Source: Pseudomonas pergaminensis (lineage in GTDB: Bacteria > Pseudomonadota > Gammaproteobacteria > Pseudomonadales > Pseudomonadaceae). Taken from it: a stretch of DNA of 64,000 bases. Location: positions 2,418,001-2,482,000 of the forward strand of contig NZ_CP078013.2 of NCBI RefSeq assembly GCF_024112395.2, written 5' to 3'. Below the pieces are notes generated by a model, which was not told where the DNA came from, searched no databases, and worked only from the letters and a program-made list of their open reading frames with translations. A program made the position numbers and the translations under genes. Position 1 is the first letter of the stretch; the number at the start of each line of letters is the position of its first letter. This document shows positions 17,131 to 25,135 of this stretch, in pieces.

Positions 17131-18108
17131 ATGGCATTTCTAGAACCGTCTGCCCCCCAGGGCCCCTCCGCTTATCGCGCACCCGCCGAGGGCCGTAGCA
17201 GTTGGCTGGCCCTGGCCCATGAGATCGACCCGGAGGTGGCGCGCTACTTTCTGGTGAGTGCGCGCTGCGGTTGTTTCATGCAGGCGGCGCGCAGTTTGAA
17301 TATCAAGGCGACGCTGTTGCGCAAGCGTTTGGCGCAGCTTGAAGAACACGTGCGTCATTCGCTGTTCAGCTATCAGGGCAATGGGCTGGTGCTCAGTCGC
17401 GATGGCCAGCAGTTGCAGGCGCAGCTGATTGCCCTGGCCCAGGAGCGACGCTTGCCGGTGACGGAGCAACCGTTGATTCGGCTGGCGGTGGCTGAGCCGA
17501 TCTTGCATGACATTCTTGGGCGCGATCTGATCGCCTTGCTGCGCCGCAATGCCAGTGTGCGTCTGGAGATCATTTCGATCGACAGCCAGCTGTCATTGCA
17601 GGCGGTGGATGTGGACGTGGTGCTGTGGCTGTCGGACGCGGAAGGGCCTGTGCCTGGTCCGAGCTTTGCCACTGAGCCGCCGAGGGCCTTGGCGCGTTTG
17701 CAGTATTTGCCGCATATCGCCAAGCGGTATTCGCGGTTGACGACACGGCCGGACAGTGTGGAGGACCTTGACGACTACATGTTGGTGCAGTGGCAGCCTG
17801 ATGCGCAGGTGGCGGCTTTGCAGGCGTGGAACCAGGTGGTGCAGCAACGCTTGGCGGCGGTGGTGCAGGTGCATGCTTATTCGCTGATGCTGGAGATGAT
17901 TCGTTGTGGGGCGTGCATTGGGTTGCTGCCGCATTACATGAGCAGTTTTGACCGGGGGCTGGTGGCGTTGCCGGGGTTGTTGGATGAGTGTATGCAGCGG
18001 CAGGTGTGGTTGGCGGTGAATGCGCAGGTTGGGGAGGGTGAGGCGGTGCGGGGGGTTGTGGAGTTGATTGTGGGGGCGTTTGAGGGGAGGCGGGAGTGGT
18101 TTGAGTGA
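17131..18108 (+). CDS. LysR-type transcriptional regulator
   Basis: 325 residues with an N-terminal extension of about 30 residues. The winged HTH follows (VARYFLVSARCGCFMQAARSLNIKATLLRKRLAQLEEHV) and then a periplasmic-binding-fold effector domain. The recognition helix departs from the LysR norm (KATLLRKRLAQLE), but the overall layout is preserved. It is the last gene on the same strand as the phdA-pdtB-exbB locus, 50 bases after the PPIase, so it is probably co-transcribed and may regulate the locus. Codon use towards the 3' end shifts to GTTG/GGGG-rich codons. Confidence 0.85.
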   Translation: MAFLEPSAPQGPSAYRAPAEGRSSWLALAHEIDPEVARYFLVSARCGCFMQAARSLNIKATLLRKRLAQLEEHVRHSLFSYQGNGLVLSRDGQQLQAQLIALAQERRLPVTEQPLIRLAVAEPILHDILGRDLIALLRRNASVRLEIISIDSQLSLQAVDVDVVLWLSDAEGPVPGPSFATEPPRALARLQYLPHIAKRYSRLTTRPDSVEDLDDYMLVQWQPDAQVAALQAWNQVVQQRLAAVVQVHAYSLMLEMIRCGACIGLLPHYMSSFDRGLVALPGLLDECMQRQVWLAVNAQVGEGEAVRGVVELIVGAFEGRREWFE

Positions 18109-18394
18109 TGGTTGATTGGGTACATATCCGTTGTTTGGGGGATGGCCGCCAATGGTTCCGCTCTTACAGCGGGTCACTTTTGAAAAGAGCCCAAAAGTAA
18201 CCAAAAGGCTCTTGCCCCAACACTCGGCACCTCGCTTAGGCTCGGTGTGCCCGTAATCCGACAGGTATTTGGGGGGCCGCCTCAGATCAAGATCAAAAGC
18301 GACTCGCTTCGCATCGTAGATACGCTTTTTGTTCTCTGTGGAGCCGGCTTGCCGGCGAAAAACTGTCGGGCGCCCATCGCCGACAGGCCGGTGT
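18109..18394. other. Intergenic region with dispersed-repeat sequence
   Basis: These 286 bases lie between the ends of two convergent LysR genes. They hold the repeat annotated at 18169-18266, then a REP-like palindrome (GAGCCGGCTTGCCGGC near 18341) and a small hairpin (CTGTCGG/CCGACAG near 18364-18387). No gene is supported. Confidence 0.6.
18169..18266. repeat. Dispersed Pseudomonas intergenic repeat (non-REP)
   Basis: A stretch of about 98 bases containing GGGTCACTTTTGAAAAGAGC and CTCGGCACCTCGCTTAGGCT resembles a repeat I recall from many P. fluorescens-group intergenic regions. It includes a 7-bp stem (AAGAGCC 18185-18191, GGCTCTT 18207-18213). There is only one copy in this window, so the repeat status rests on memory. 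Confidence 0.4.
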
Positions 18395-19267
18395 CTACAC
18401 GGGGTTGCGTAGCGCGCCGCGGAAGGTGGCGCTCAGTGCGCGTAGTGTTTCCTTGGAGCGGCCATCGGTGATGCGGCTGTGAAGTACCACCTCACTCACG
18501 GGCAAGGCGGGCAACCCGTATTGCTCACTCACTTCCACCGCACCTGCCGGCGCAACGCGATGGGCGAGCGCGGCGACGCCCAATCCGGCGCTGACGGCGG
18601 CGCCCACGGCCATGACACCGCCGCCAACGAACACTTCGGTCCAGTCGATGCGTGCCTCATCCAGTGCGCGTGTGGCCAAGTGGCGAACGCCGCAGGGCGC
18701 GGCCATGGTGGCCATGCGCAGCGGCGTGCCGGGGCTGTGTTGCCAGGTGGGGGCGGCGAACCAGCCGAAGCGTTCCACCGCCAGGACTTCACCGTCTCGG
18801 CGGTCGCCTTCGTTGCGCACGATGATCGCGTCCAGCTCATTGCGATCAAAGGCGGCGACCAGGTCGCGGGAGGAAGCGATGCGCACTTCGAGGATCACTA
18901 AAGTGTCATAGGCGGCCAGGCGGCTGAGCCAGGTCGGCAGGTCGGGGCCGGCCACGTGGTCACTGATGCCGATCACCAAGCGTCGCAATGCGTGGCTGCC
19001 CATATCGGCCAAGGCGCGTTCATGGGCATTGAGCAGGGCGCGGGCGGCGACAATGAATTGTTCGCCCTGGGGCGACAGCCGCACATGCCGGGGCGTGCGT
19101 TCAAGCAGGCGATAGCCGACGCGTTCTTCCAGGCGTTTGAGCTTGAGGCTGATCGCCGCCTGCGAGGTGTCGAGGGCTTCGGCAGCGCGGGTGAAACTGG
19201 CGAAATCGGCCACCAGTACGAAAGCCTGGACAGTGTCGATATCCAGCGGTTTGAGCACGTCAGCCAT
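18395..19267 (-). CDS. LysR-type transcriptional regulator
   Basis: 290 residues with a standard LysR HTH (IDTVQAFVLVADFASFTRAAEALDTSQAAISLKLKRLEERVG, residues about 9-50) and a LysR substrate domain (ALRRLVIGISDHVAGP onward). It is divergent from the DUF4865 gene with 93 bases between the start codons, so that gene is its likely target. The effector is unknown. Confidence 0.9.
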   Translation of the reverse strand: MADVLKPLDIDTVQAFVLVADFASFTRAAEALDTSQAAISLKLKRLEERVGYRLLERTPRHVRLSPQGEQFIVAARALLNAHERALADMGSHALRRLVIGISDHVAGPDLPTWLSRLAAYDTLVILEVRIASSRDLVAAFDRNELDAIIVRNEGDRRDGEVLAVERFGWFAAPTWQHSPGTPLRMATMAAPCGVRHLATRALDEARIDWTEVFVGGGVMAVGAAVSAGLGVAALAHRVAPAGAVEVSEQYGLPALPVSEVVLHSRITDGRSKETLRALSATFRGALRNPV

Positions 19268-19360
19268 ATTGAATCCTTATCGCACCTATATCCGCTGATA
19301 TCTTGTTGAAATCATCGCCGCTGCGCAAGCTGAACCCTCATCTTGCACAGGAGTTCTCGT

Positions 19361-19909
19361 ATGTTTGCCAAACAATATTCTCACCGCTTGCCTGCTGACT
19401 ACGACATGGGCGTGATCCGCCGGCGCGCCGCGCAATTGGGGCCGCTCTGGGACGACACCGAAGGGTTGCTGTTCAAGGCGTTTATCGCCCAGGAGAGCGG
19501 GGGCAATGTGTATGCGTCGGTGTACCTGTGGGCCGATCCGTTGCAGGCCGCTGACTTTTTACTTGGCGAACGTTTTCAGAAGGTGCTCGACAGCTTTGGA
19601 CGGCCGCATATCGAGAGCTGGTTGCCGCTGGATGTGCAACGTGGCCCGGCGCAAGGCGCGTTGAGTTTGTATCGCGAGGAGTGGCCGCTGGCGCCGGAGG
19701 CAGACAGGGCGGCGGTGTTGGCCGAGGAGAAACAGCGCAATCAACAACTGGCCGACCGCGGCGACACCTTTGCAGTGTTGCTGGCGCTGGATGTGCAAGC
19801 GTGGCGGCTGGTGCGTATTACTGTGTCGGCCGAGGCACTGGATACAGAACGCCAAGGTAACGGCTATCACGTGCTCTATCTGGCACAGGGCGTTGCGTCC
19901 CTGCGCTAA
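19361..19909 (+). CDS. DUF4865-family protein
   Basis: Start at ATG 19361 (MFAKQYSHRLPADYDM), preceded by CAGGAGTTCTCGT; an upstream ATG at 19343 lacks a ribosome site. The 182-residue cytosolic protein has the DUF4865 hallmarks as I recall them: N-terminal YSHRLPADYDMGVIRRR, LLFKAFIAQE, YASVYLWADPLQAADFL and FGRPHIESWLPL. Members are common in proteobacteria beside LysR regulators, as here. The fold looks like a dimeric alpha/beta-barrel, but no activity is established. Confidence 0.8.
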   Translation: MFAKQYSHRLPADYDMGVIRRRAAQLGPLWDDTEGLLFKAFIAQESGGNVYASVYLWADPLQAADFLLGERFQKVLDSFGRPHIESWLPLDVQRGPAQGALSLYREEWPLAPEADRAAVLAEEKQRNQQLADRGDTFAVLLALDVQAWRLVRITVSAEALDTERQGNGYHVLYLAQGVASLR

Positions 19910-19956
19910 CTGCGCCAGTCTTGAACCCTTATCCTTTTGGTCTCAAGCACTCTGCG

Positions 19957-20511
19957 ATGCACACCACTCGTTTGACGCTCATCTGCCACGCCGTCACGCC
20001 CCTGCAAAAACAGGGGCGTTTTCCCGATGACGAGGCCGTGGTGATGGACTGGCAAGGCAAGGCGTTGTCGCTGGCTGATCGGTACAAGAAAACCCGGCGA
20101 CTCGTGTGTGGGCCTGAGGCCAGGGCACGGCAGACGGCAGGCTTGTTCGGCGATGACGGGGTGATCGAGATCGCGTTGCGCGATGGTGATTTCGGGCAGT
20201 GGAAGGGCCAGGACATCGGCCAGTTGGAGAGTGACGAGTTGAACACTTGGCTCACTGACTTTACTTGCGCGCCCCATGGTGGCGAGTCGGTGGAGCAGAT
20301 CTGCCTGCGGGTGGGGGAGTGGATGAAAACCCTCGAATCACAGCCCGGCCATGTCGTGGCTATTACCCATCCGTTTGTGATCCGCGCCGCGATGTGGCAC
20401 GCCATGCACTTCCCGCTGTCGATGTTCTACCGGATCGATGTCGAACCGCTGTCCGCCACTGAGTTGCGTTTCAACAACCTCTGGCGCTTGCGCCTGGAAA
20501 CTCACGCCTAG
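19957..20511 (+). CDS. Histidine phosphatase-family protein with altered RHG motif
   Basis: From ATG 19957 the product is 184 residues of phosphoglycerate-mutase/histidine-phosphatase type. The catalytic RHG motif is changed to CHA (LTLICHAVTP), so the histidine is kept but the phosphate-binding arginine is lost. Other family features remain: GPEARARQTA, DGDFGQWKGQ, and the second histidine in AITHPFVIRAA. It precedes cobF by 45 bases and is probably co-transcribed, which could suggest a role related to cobalamin (CobC-like). The altered motif could mean changed specificity or no phosphatase activity. Confidence 0.8.
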   Translation: MHTTRLTLICHAVTPLQKQGRFPDDEAVVMDWQGKALSLADRYKKTRRLVCGPEARARQTAGLFGDDGVIEIALRDGDFGQWKGQDIGQLESDELNTWLTDFTCAPHGGESVEQICLRVGEWMKTLESQPGHVVAITHPFVIRAAMWHAMHFPLSMFYRIDVEPLSATELRFNNLWRLRLETHA

Positions 20512-20556
20512 CCCCATGAACATGGCAAAATCCACGCCCCGCAATGAGAGCAATCC

Positions 20557-21312
20557 ATGAAACGCATCCTGATCATCGGCATTGGCGCCGGCAACCCTGA
20601 CTACATCACGATGCAGGCCGTGAAGGCGCTCAACCGCACCGACGTGTTTTTCCTGATGGACAAGGGCCAGAGCAAAGACAAGTTGATCGACCTGCGCCGC
20701 GAGATCTGCGAGACCTACATCACCGAGCCCGGCTACCGCTTCGTCGAGGCCGAGTGCCCCGAGCGGGTGCGTGGCGACATCGATTACACCACTGCCGTAC
20801 AGGACCTGAACCGCGACAAGCAACTGACCTTCGAGCGCATGATCAACGAGGAAATGGCTGACGGTGAAGTGGGCGCTTTCCTGGCATGGGGCGACCCTGC
20901 GCTGTACGACAGCACCATTCGTATCTTGCAGGCGATCCTGGCCAGTGGCCGCTGCTCCTTTGAGTTTGAGGTGATCCCCGGAATCACCAGCGTGCAGGCC
21001 CTGGCTGCCCAGCACAAAGTGCCGCTGAACCGCATCGGCAAGTCGGTCGAGATCACCACCGGGCGCCGCCTGGCGGCAGGGCAGGCCAGCGATGCCGACA
21101 CCCTGGTGGTGATGCTGGACGCCGAAGACTCCTACCGCACCGTGGCGGATCAGAACCTGGATATCTACTGGGGCGCCTACTTGGGCACCCCGGACGAGAT
21201 CCTTATCAGCGGCAAAGTGAGTGAGGTGGCTGAACAAATCGAGCAGGTGCGCAAGGCGGCGCGCCTGGAGAATGGCTGGATCATGGACACTTATCTGCTT
21301 CGCAAACCCTGA
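20557..21312 (+). CDS. cobF: Precorrin-6A synthase (deacetylating)
   Basis: 251 residues of the SAM-dependent tetrapyrrole methylase family. Landmarks are the N-terminal IIGIGAGNPDYITMQAVKAL, the GAFLAWGDPALYDSTI loop, and FEVIPGITSVQALAA. CobF methylates C1 of the corrin ring and releases the C20 extruded unit as acetate in the aerobic cobalamin pathway. Its distance from other cob genes is usual in pseudomonads. No cobalamin riboswitch is visible upstream. The esterase gene starts 11 bases after its stop. Confidence 0.93.
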   Translation: MKRILIIGIGAGNPDYITMQAVKALNRTDVFFLMDKGQSKDKLIDLRREICETYITEPGYRFVEAECPERVRGDIDYTTAVQDLNRDKQLTFERMINEEMADGEVGAFLAWGDPALYDSTIRILQAILASGRCSFEFEVIPGITSVQALAAQHKVPLNRIGKSVEITTGRRLAAGQASDADTLVVMLDAEDSYRTVADQNLDIYWGAYLGTPDEILISGKVSEVAEQIEQVRKAARLENGWIMDTYLLRKP

Positions 21313-21323
21313 GGTAACGTCCC

Positions 21324-22043
21324 ATGCTCAAAATGTTTGCCCTGGCGCTGACCCTGGTGGCCGGCGTCGTCCATGCCGACGATACGCTGCACACCGATTT
21401 ACCGCTGTCGTACCTGGAACAAACCCAGGGCGACGCGCGCAACCAGCCGCTGGTGATTTTCCTGCACGGGTTTGGCAGCAATGAAGAAGACCTGTTCGGC
21501 ATCAAGGATGCGCTGCCGTCGACGTGGACGTACCTGTCGGCCCGTGCGCCGATGCCGGTGGACCCGCACGGCTATCGTTGGTTTACCAAGACCCCCGGTG
21601 ACGGCGACTACGATGGCGAGACCGCCGACCTGCAACGCAGTGCCAAGCTGATCGAAGACTTCATCGGCAAAGCCACCGCCAAGTACCACACTCAACCTGA
21701 CCGAGTGTTCCTGGTGGGGTTCAGCCAGGGCGCGATCATGTCCTATGAGGTGGGCTTGCGCCGGCCCGAGTTGCTGCGTGGGATTGCGGCGTTGAGTGGC
21801 AGCGTGTTGCCGGTGCTCAAGGCTGAACTGAAGCCGGATGCGTCATTGGGCAAATTGGCGATTTTTATTGGCCATGGCACCTTGGACCAGGCACTGCCCT
21901 ATGTGTCGGGGACGCGGGCGAATGAGGTGTTGACGGGGTTGGGGTTGAAGCCGGAGTTTCACGGGTATCCGGGGATGAACCACACTATCAGCGAAACAGA
22001 AGTGCAGGACCTGAAAGCCTGGCTGGAAAAAAGCCTGAACTGA
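21324..22043 (+). CDS. Secreted alpha/beta-hydrolase (carboxylesterase/phospholipase-like)
   Basis: This 239-residue protein has a signal peptide (MLKMFALALTLVAGVVHA) and the short carboxylesterase fold: LVIFLHGFGSNEEDLFG oxyanion region, nucleophile in VGFSQGAIMS, GHGTLDQALP carrying the candidate acid, and the C-terminal His in GMNHTIS. It should hydrolyse short acyl esters in the periplasm. It lies 11 bases behind cobF; this looks like a genomic rather than functional association. Codons turn GGGG/TTG-rich towards the end. Confidence 0.85.
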   Translation: MLKMFALALTLVAGVVHADDTLHTDLPLSYLEQTQGDARNQPLVIFLHGFGSNEEDLFGIKDALPSTWTYLSARAPMPVDPHGYRWFTKTPGDGDYDGETADLQRSAKLIEDFIGKATAKYHTQPDRVFLVGFSQGAIMSYEVGLRRPELLRGIAALSGSVLPVLKAELKPDASLGKLAIFIGHGTLDQALPYVSGTRANEVLTGLGLKPEFHGYPGMNHTISETEVQDLKAWLEKSLN

Positions 22044-22058
22044 ACGCGGTCAAAATAG

Positions 22059-22146
22059 GTGGGAGCTGGCTTGCCTGCGATAGCGATTGATCAGTCGACA
22101 ACCCTATTGACTGATGCACCGCTATCGCAGGCAAGCCAGCTCCCAC
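22059..22146. repeat. REPIN (paired inverted REP sequences)
   Basis: GTGGGAGCTGGCTTGCCTGC at the left is mirrored by GCAGGCAAGCCAGCTCCCAC at the right, with the inner arms CGATAGCG/CGCTATCG and a spacer of about 30 bases. It lies between convergent genes and may act as a bidirectional terminator. Same family as 37655, 61374 and 62864. Confidence 0.9.
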
Positions 22147-22175
22147 ATTAGAGTTGAGTTGCTTGGGAGATCAGG

Positions 22176-22730
22176 TTATTTCCCGCCGGTAATCTGCTTC
22201 ACCAACGCCGCATGCCCCTTCGCATCATCCGCCCGCGAGATCGCCTGGATCACCAGCAGGTGGTTGCCCGAACCGCCCAGGAACGTGGAGTTCAGCGTCT
22301 TGCCGCCGCCTTGGGTGGCGGTGCTGTCCACCTGGCGCAGGCCCAGGCCCTTGAAGGTCAGTTTCTTCTCGCCCTGTTTCTTGAAGTCAGGCAGCGCTGC
22401 GCTCTGGTCCTTGATGAAGCCGGCCACGGCGCCATCGAGGAATGTCGCGTCGTTATCGCCGATGGTTAACCCATCGTTGCGCACGGTTTCGGCGACGATC
22501 ACCACACTTTTCGTGGTCTGGTTGGCGTACATCGTGCCTTGGGTCTCGGCAGTGCCATCTTCGGCCTTGCCGGCTGGCAGGGTGTCGGCGGCATAGGCCT
22601 TGGGCAGGTTGAAGGTGAACTTGCCGCCCAAGGTGGAGATGGTTTGCGTGGACGGCTTGGATGCGGCGAATACACTGCCGGCGGTCAGCGCGAGGGCCAG
22701 CAGGACGGCGGTCTTGGTGAAAGTGGCCAT
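22176..22730 (-). CDS. Secreted protein of unknown function
   Basis: This 184-residue protein has a signal peptide (MATFTKTAVLLALALTAGSVFAAS) and a mature domain with short strands (GGKFTFNLPKAY, KSVVIVAETV, HLLVIQAIS). It is Gly/Thr-rich without cysteines. The pattern is reminiscent of small periplasmic PsbP/DUF1795-like folds, but I cannot assign a family. It is monocistronic, convergent with the esterase gene across a REPIN. Confidence 0.75.
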   Translation of the reverse strand: MATFTKTAVLLALALTAGSVFAASKPSTQTISTLGGKFTFNLPKAYAADTLPAGKAEDGTAETQGTMYANQTTKSVVIVAETVRNDGLTIGDNDATFLDGAVAGFIKDQSAALPDFKKQGEKKLTFKGLGLRQVDSTATQGGGKTLNSTFLGGSGNHLLVIQAISRADDAKGHAALVKQITGGK

Positions 22731-22802
22731 GAAGCGCTCCAGGGATGAAGGAAATTGCGGCGTATTCTGTCAGAAATTTCGCAAAATCGTTCACCTGCAG
22801 CC

Positions 22803-24611
22803 TCACACCTTGTCGGACTCTTCCTCAAGTCGATCCATCTCAAACAGCCGCGCCAGTTCTGCCCGCGCTTCCTGGGCGGTTTGCATCACCTTCGCCGCGT
22901 CGTCGTATACCGCGTGCTGCGCAGCCAGTACTTGCAGGTCGTGGTTCTTGAAACGAGTGATGCGTGCATCGGCCTGGGCCTGGCTCAAACCCAGGCCCAC
23001 CAGGGTGCGGCGGCTCATTTCCAGGCTGGAATAGAACGTCTCGCGAATCGGCGAGGCGTCCAGGTCCACCAGGCGGTGCACGTGTTGGCGGTTACGTGCG
23101 CGGGCGATGATTTTCATGTGCGGGTAGAGGTTGCGCACCAGCTCGGCGGTCTTGATGTTGATCTCCGGGTCGTCCATGGCGATCACGAAGAACTCCGCCT
23201 GGTCGACTTTGGCCGCGTGCAGGATCTCGGGGCGTTGCGGGTCGCCGTAGAACACCGGCATGCCGCCGAAGCTGCGGGTCAGTTCGATGGTTTCCACCGA
23301 CGTGTCCAGGGCGATAAACGAAATGTTCTGCGCGCGCAGGATCCGCGCCACGATCTGGCCCATACGGCCCATGCCGGCGATGACCACGCGCGGGGCGTCG
23401 CTTTCAATGGTGCGGTATTCCTCCGGCACTTCCACCGGCTTGACCTTTGGCTTGAACAGCTTCGGGCACACCAGCAGCAATAACGGTGTCACCGCCATGG
23501 ACAGGGTGATGGTCAGCACCAGGATGTCGTAGAGGTGTGGTTCGAACAGGCCCTGGTCGCGGCCGATCTTGAACACCACGAAGGCGAACTCACCGCCCGC
23601 CGCCAGCACCACGCCCAGGCGCAGGGCGCTTTCGCGATTGAGATCACCGACCATGCGGCCCACGGCATACAGCAGCGGCAGTTTCAGGCCGATCAGCAGC
23701 AGCGTCAGGCCGATCACCACCAGCGGCGAGCTGATCAGCAGGCTGAGGTTGGCGCCCATGCCCACGCTGATAAAGAACAGGCCCAGCAGCAGACCCTTGA
23801 ACGGTTCGATCTGGGATTCCAGTTCGTGGCGGTACTCCGAGTCCGCCAGCAGCAGGCCCGCCAGGAAGGCACCGAGGGCCATGGACACGCCGACCAGCTC
23901 CATCAACCACGCCGTACCGATCACCACCAGCAGCGCGGTGGCGGTAGAGACTTCGCGCAGGCCGGTCTTGGCAACGATGCGAAACACCGGCCGCAACAGG
24001 TAGCGTCCGCCGATGATCACCACCGCGATGCTGCCGAGAATCTGCAACACATGCTGCAAGCCCTGGGCTTCGGTGGTCGGGTGATCGCTGCCGGCCAGCA
24101 GTGGCACCATGGCGATCAGTGGGATCGCGGCGATGTCCTGAAACAGCAGGATGGCAAACGCCAGGCGGCCGTGGGGTTGGTTCAGCTCCTTGCGCTCGGC
24201 CAGGCTTTGCAGGCCAAACGCGGTGGACGACAGCGCCAGGCCCAGACCGAGCACGATCGCACTGTTCCACGACTGGCCAAACAGCCACAGCGCCACCACG
24301 CCCATCACCAAGCCCGTCAGCAGCACCTGCGCCAGACCGACGCCGAAGACCGCCTTGCGCATCACCCACAACCGCTTGGGCGACAGTTCCAGGCCGATGA
24401 TGAACAACAGCAACACCACGCCCAGCTCGGAGAACTGCGCGACGCTCTGCGGGTTGCCGATCAGGCCCAGCACCGACGGGCCGATGATCACACCGGCGAA
24501 CAGATAGCCCAGCACCGCGCCCAGTTGCAGGCGCTTGGCCAGGGGCACGGTCAGCACGGCGGCGAGAAGGAACACCACCGCTGCTTGTAACAGGTTGCCT
24601 TCATGGGGCAT
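22803..24611 (-). CDS. CPA2 monovalent cation:proton antiporter with TrkA-N domain (KefB/C-like)
   Basis: The ATG at 24611 (MPHEGNLLQAAVVFL) follows GGAGTTCGCA and is preferred over a TTG nine codons upstream; this gives 602 residues. The N-terminal part has about 12 membrane helices with CPA2 signatures (GAVLGYLFAGVIIGP, LLLFIIGLELSP, SSTAFGLQ, GAFLAGLLLADSEYRHELE). An RCK_N domain follows (RVVIAGMGRMGQIVARIL, PVFYGDPQRPEILHAA). It should exchange K+ or Na+ for H+ across the inner membrane under nucleotide control. No KefF/G-like quinone oxidoreductase is adjacent. Confidence 0.92.
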   Translation of the reverse strand: MPHEGNLLQAAVVFLLAAVLTVPLAKRLQLGAVLGYLFAGVIIGPSVLGLIGNPQSVAQFSELGVVLLLFIIGLELSPKRLWVMRKAVFGVGLAQVLLTGLVMGVVALWLFGQSWNSAIVLGLGLALSSTAFGLQSLAERKELNQPHGRLAFAILLFQDIAAIPLIAMVPLLAGSDHPTTEAQGLQHVLQILGSIAVVIIGGRYLLRPVFRIVAKTGLREVSTATALLVVIGTAWLMELVGVSMALGAFLAGLLLADSEYRHELESQIEPFKGLLLGLFFISVGMGANLSLLISSPLVVIGLTLLLIGLKLPLLYAVGRMVGDLNRESALRLGVVLAAGGEFAFVVFKIGRDQGLFEPHLYDILVLTITLSMAVTPLLLLVCPKLFKPKVKPVEVPEEYRTIESDAPRVVIAGMGRMGQIVARILRAQNISFIALDTSVETIELTRSFGGMPVFYGDPQRPEILHAAKVDQAEFFVIAMDDPEINIKTAELVRNLYPHMKIIARARNRQHVHRLVDLDASPIRETFYSSLEMSRRTLVGLGLSQAQADARITRFKNHDLQVLAAQHAVYDDAAKVMQTAQEARAELARLFEMDRLEEESDKV

Positions 24612-24741
24612 TGCGAACTCCAGGATCTCTAAAACCAATCAATAGGGGTGTATTAGAGCGCTTTTTACATTTCGAAAATTGTGTTTTTGAGCGGGATGGG
24701 AAGAGACTCAGGTGAAACGCTTTTTGACAGGTTGAATTTTT

Positions 24742-24759
24742 TATTCCTTTGGTGGAATA
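24742..24759. promoter_or_regulatory. Inverted repeat upstream of the XRE regulator
   Basis: TATTCC and GGAATA flank a 6-base spacer, 38 bases before the ATG of the XRE-family gene, in an AT-rich promoter-like stretch. Geometry fits an autoregulatory operator; the assignment is inference. Confidence 0.4.
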
Positions 24760-24797
24760 TTTTGTGAGGTCGAATTCTGGTTGGGAGGGCCGTCACC

Positions 24798-25103
24798 ATG
24801 GCTAAGAAATTCGCTGAACTGCAAGCGCGCATGACGCCGCAATCCCGTGCCGAAGCCAAGCTGTTGTTTCAGCAGCATCTGCAGGAAATGCCACTGCATG
24901 AGCTGCGCAAAGCCCAGCAGTTAAGCCAGGCGAGCCTGGCTAAAGCACTGAACATCAACCAGGCGGCCGTCTCCAAGATGGAGCGGCGCACCGACATGTA
25001 CATCAGCACGTTGCGCGACTATATCCGCGCGATGGGCGGCGAGTTGGAGATTATTGCCACGTTTCCCGATGGTCAGGTCAAGATCGACAATTTCGCCTGC
25101 TGA
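24798..25103 (+). CDS. XRE-family HTH regulator, HigA/antitoxin-like
   Basis: This 101-residue protein has a helical N-terminus and an HTH_3 domain (MPLHELRKAQQLSQASLAKALNINQAAVSKMERRTDMYISTLRDYIRAMGG, residues about 32-80). Its C-terminal beta-strand (ELEIIATFPDGQVKIDNF) is typical of antitoxins paired with HigB/Gp49-like toxins. No toxin gene is visible: the preceding 186 bases are non-coding and the following gene is a LysR regulator. It is therefore either an orphan antitoxin or a stand-alone regulator. Confidence 0.85.
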   Translation: MAKKFAELQARMTPQSRAEAKLLFQQHLQEMPLHELRKAQQLSQASLAKALNINQAAVSKMERRTDMYISTLRDYIRAMGGELEIIATFPDGQVKIDNFAC

Positions 25104-25135
25104 AAGCGGTTGCAGCTATCCAGAAGGTCATCCTT

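Noticed and set aside
23535..24590. 351-codon open frame opposite the CPA2 antiporter
   Set aside because: The translation is dominated by Gln, His and Arg with no family pattern; the minus-strand antiporter explains the open frame.
24665..24859. Short minus-strand frame as a toxin partner of the XRE gene
   Set aside because: It overlaps the XRE gene in antisense, lacks a ribosome site and has no toxin features.
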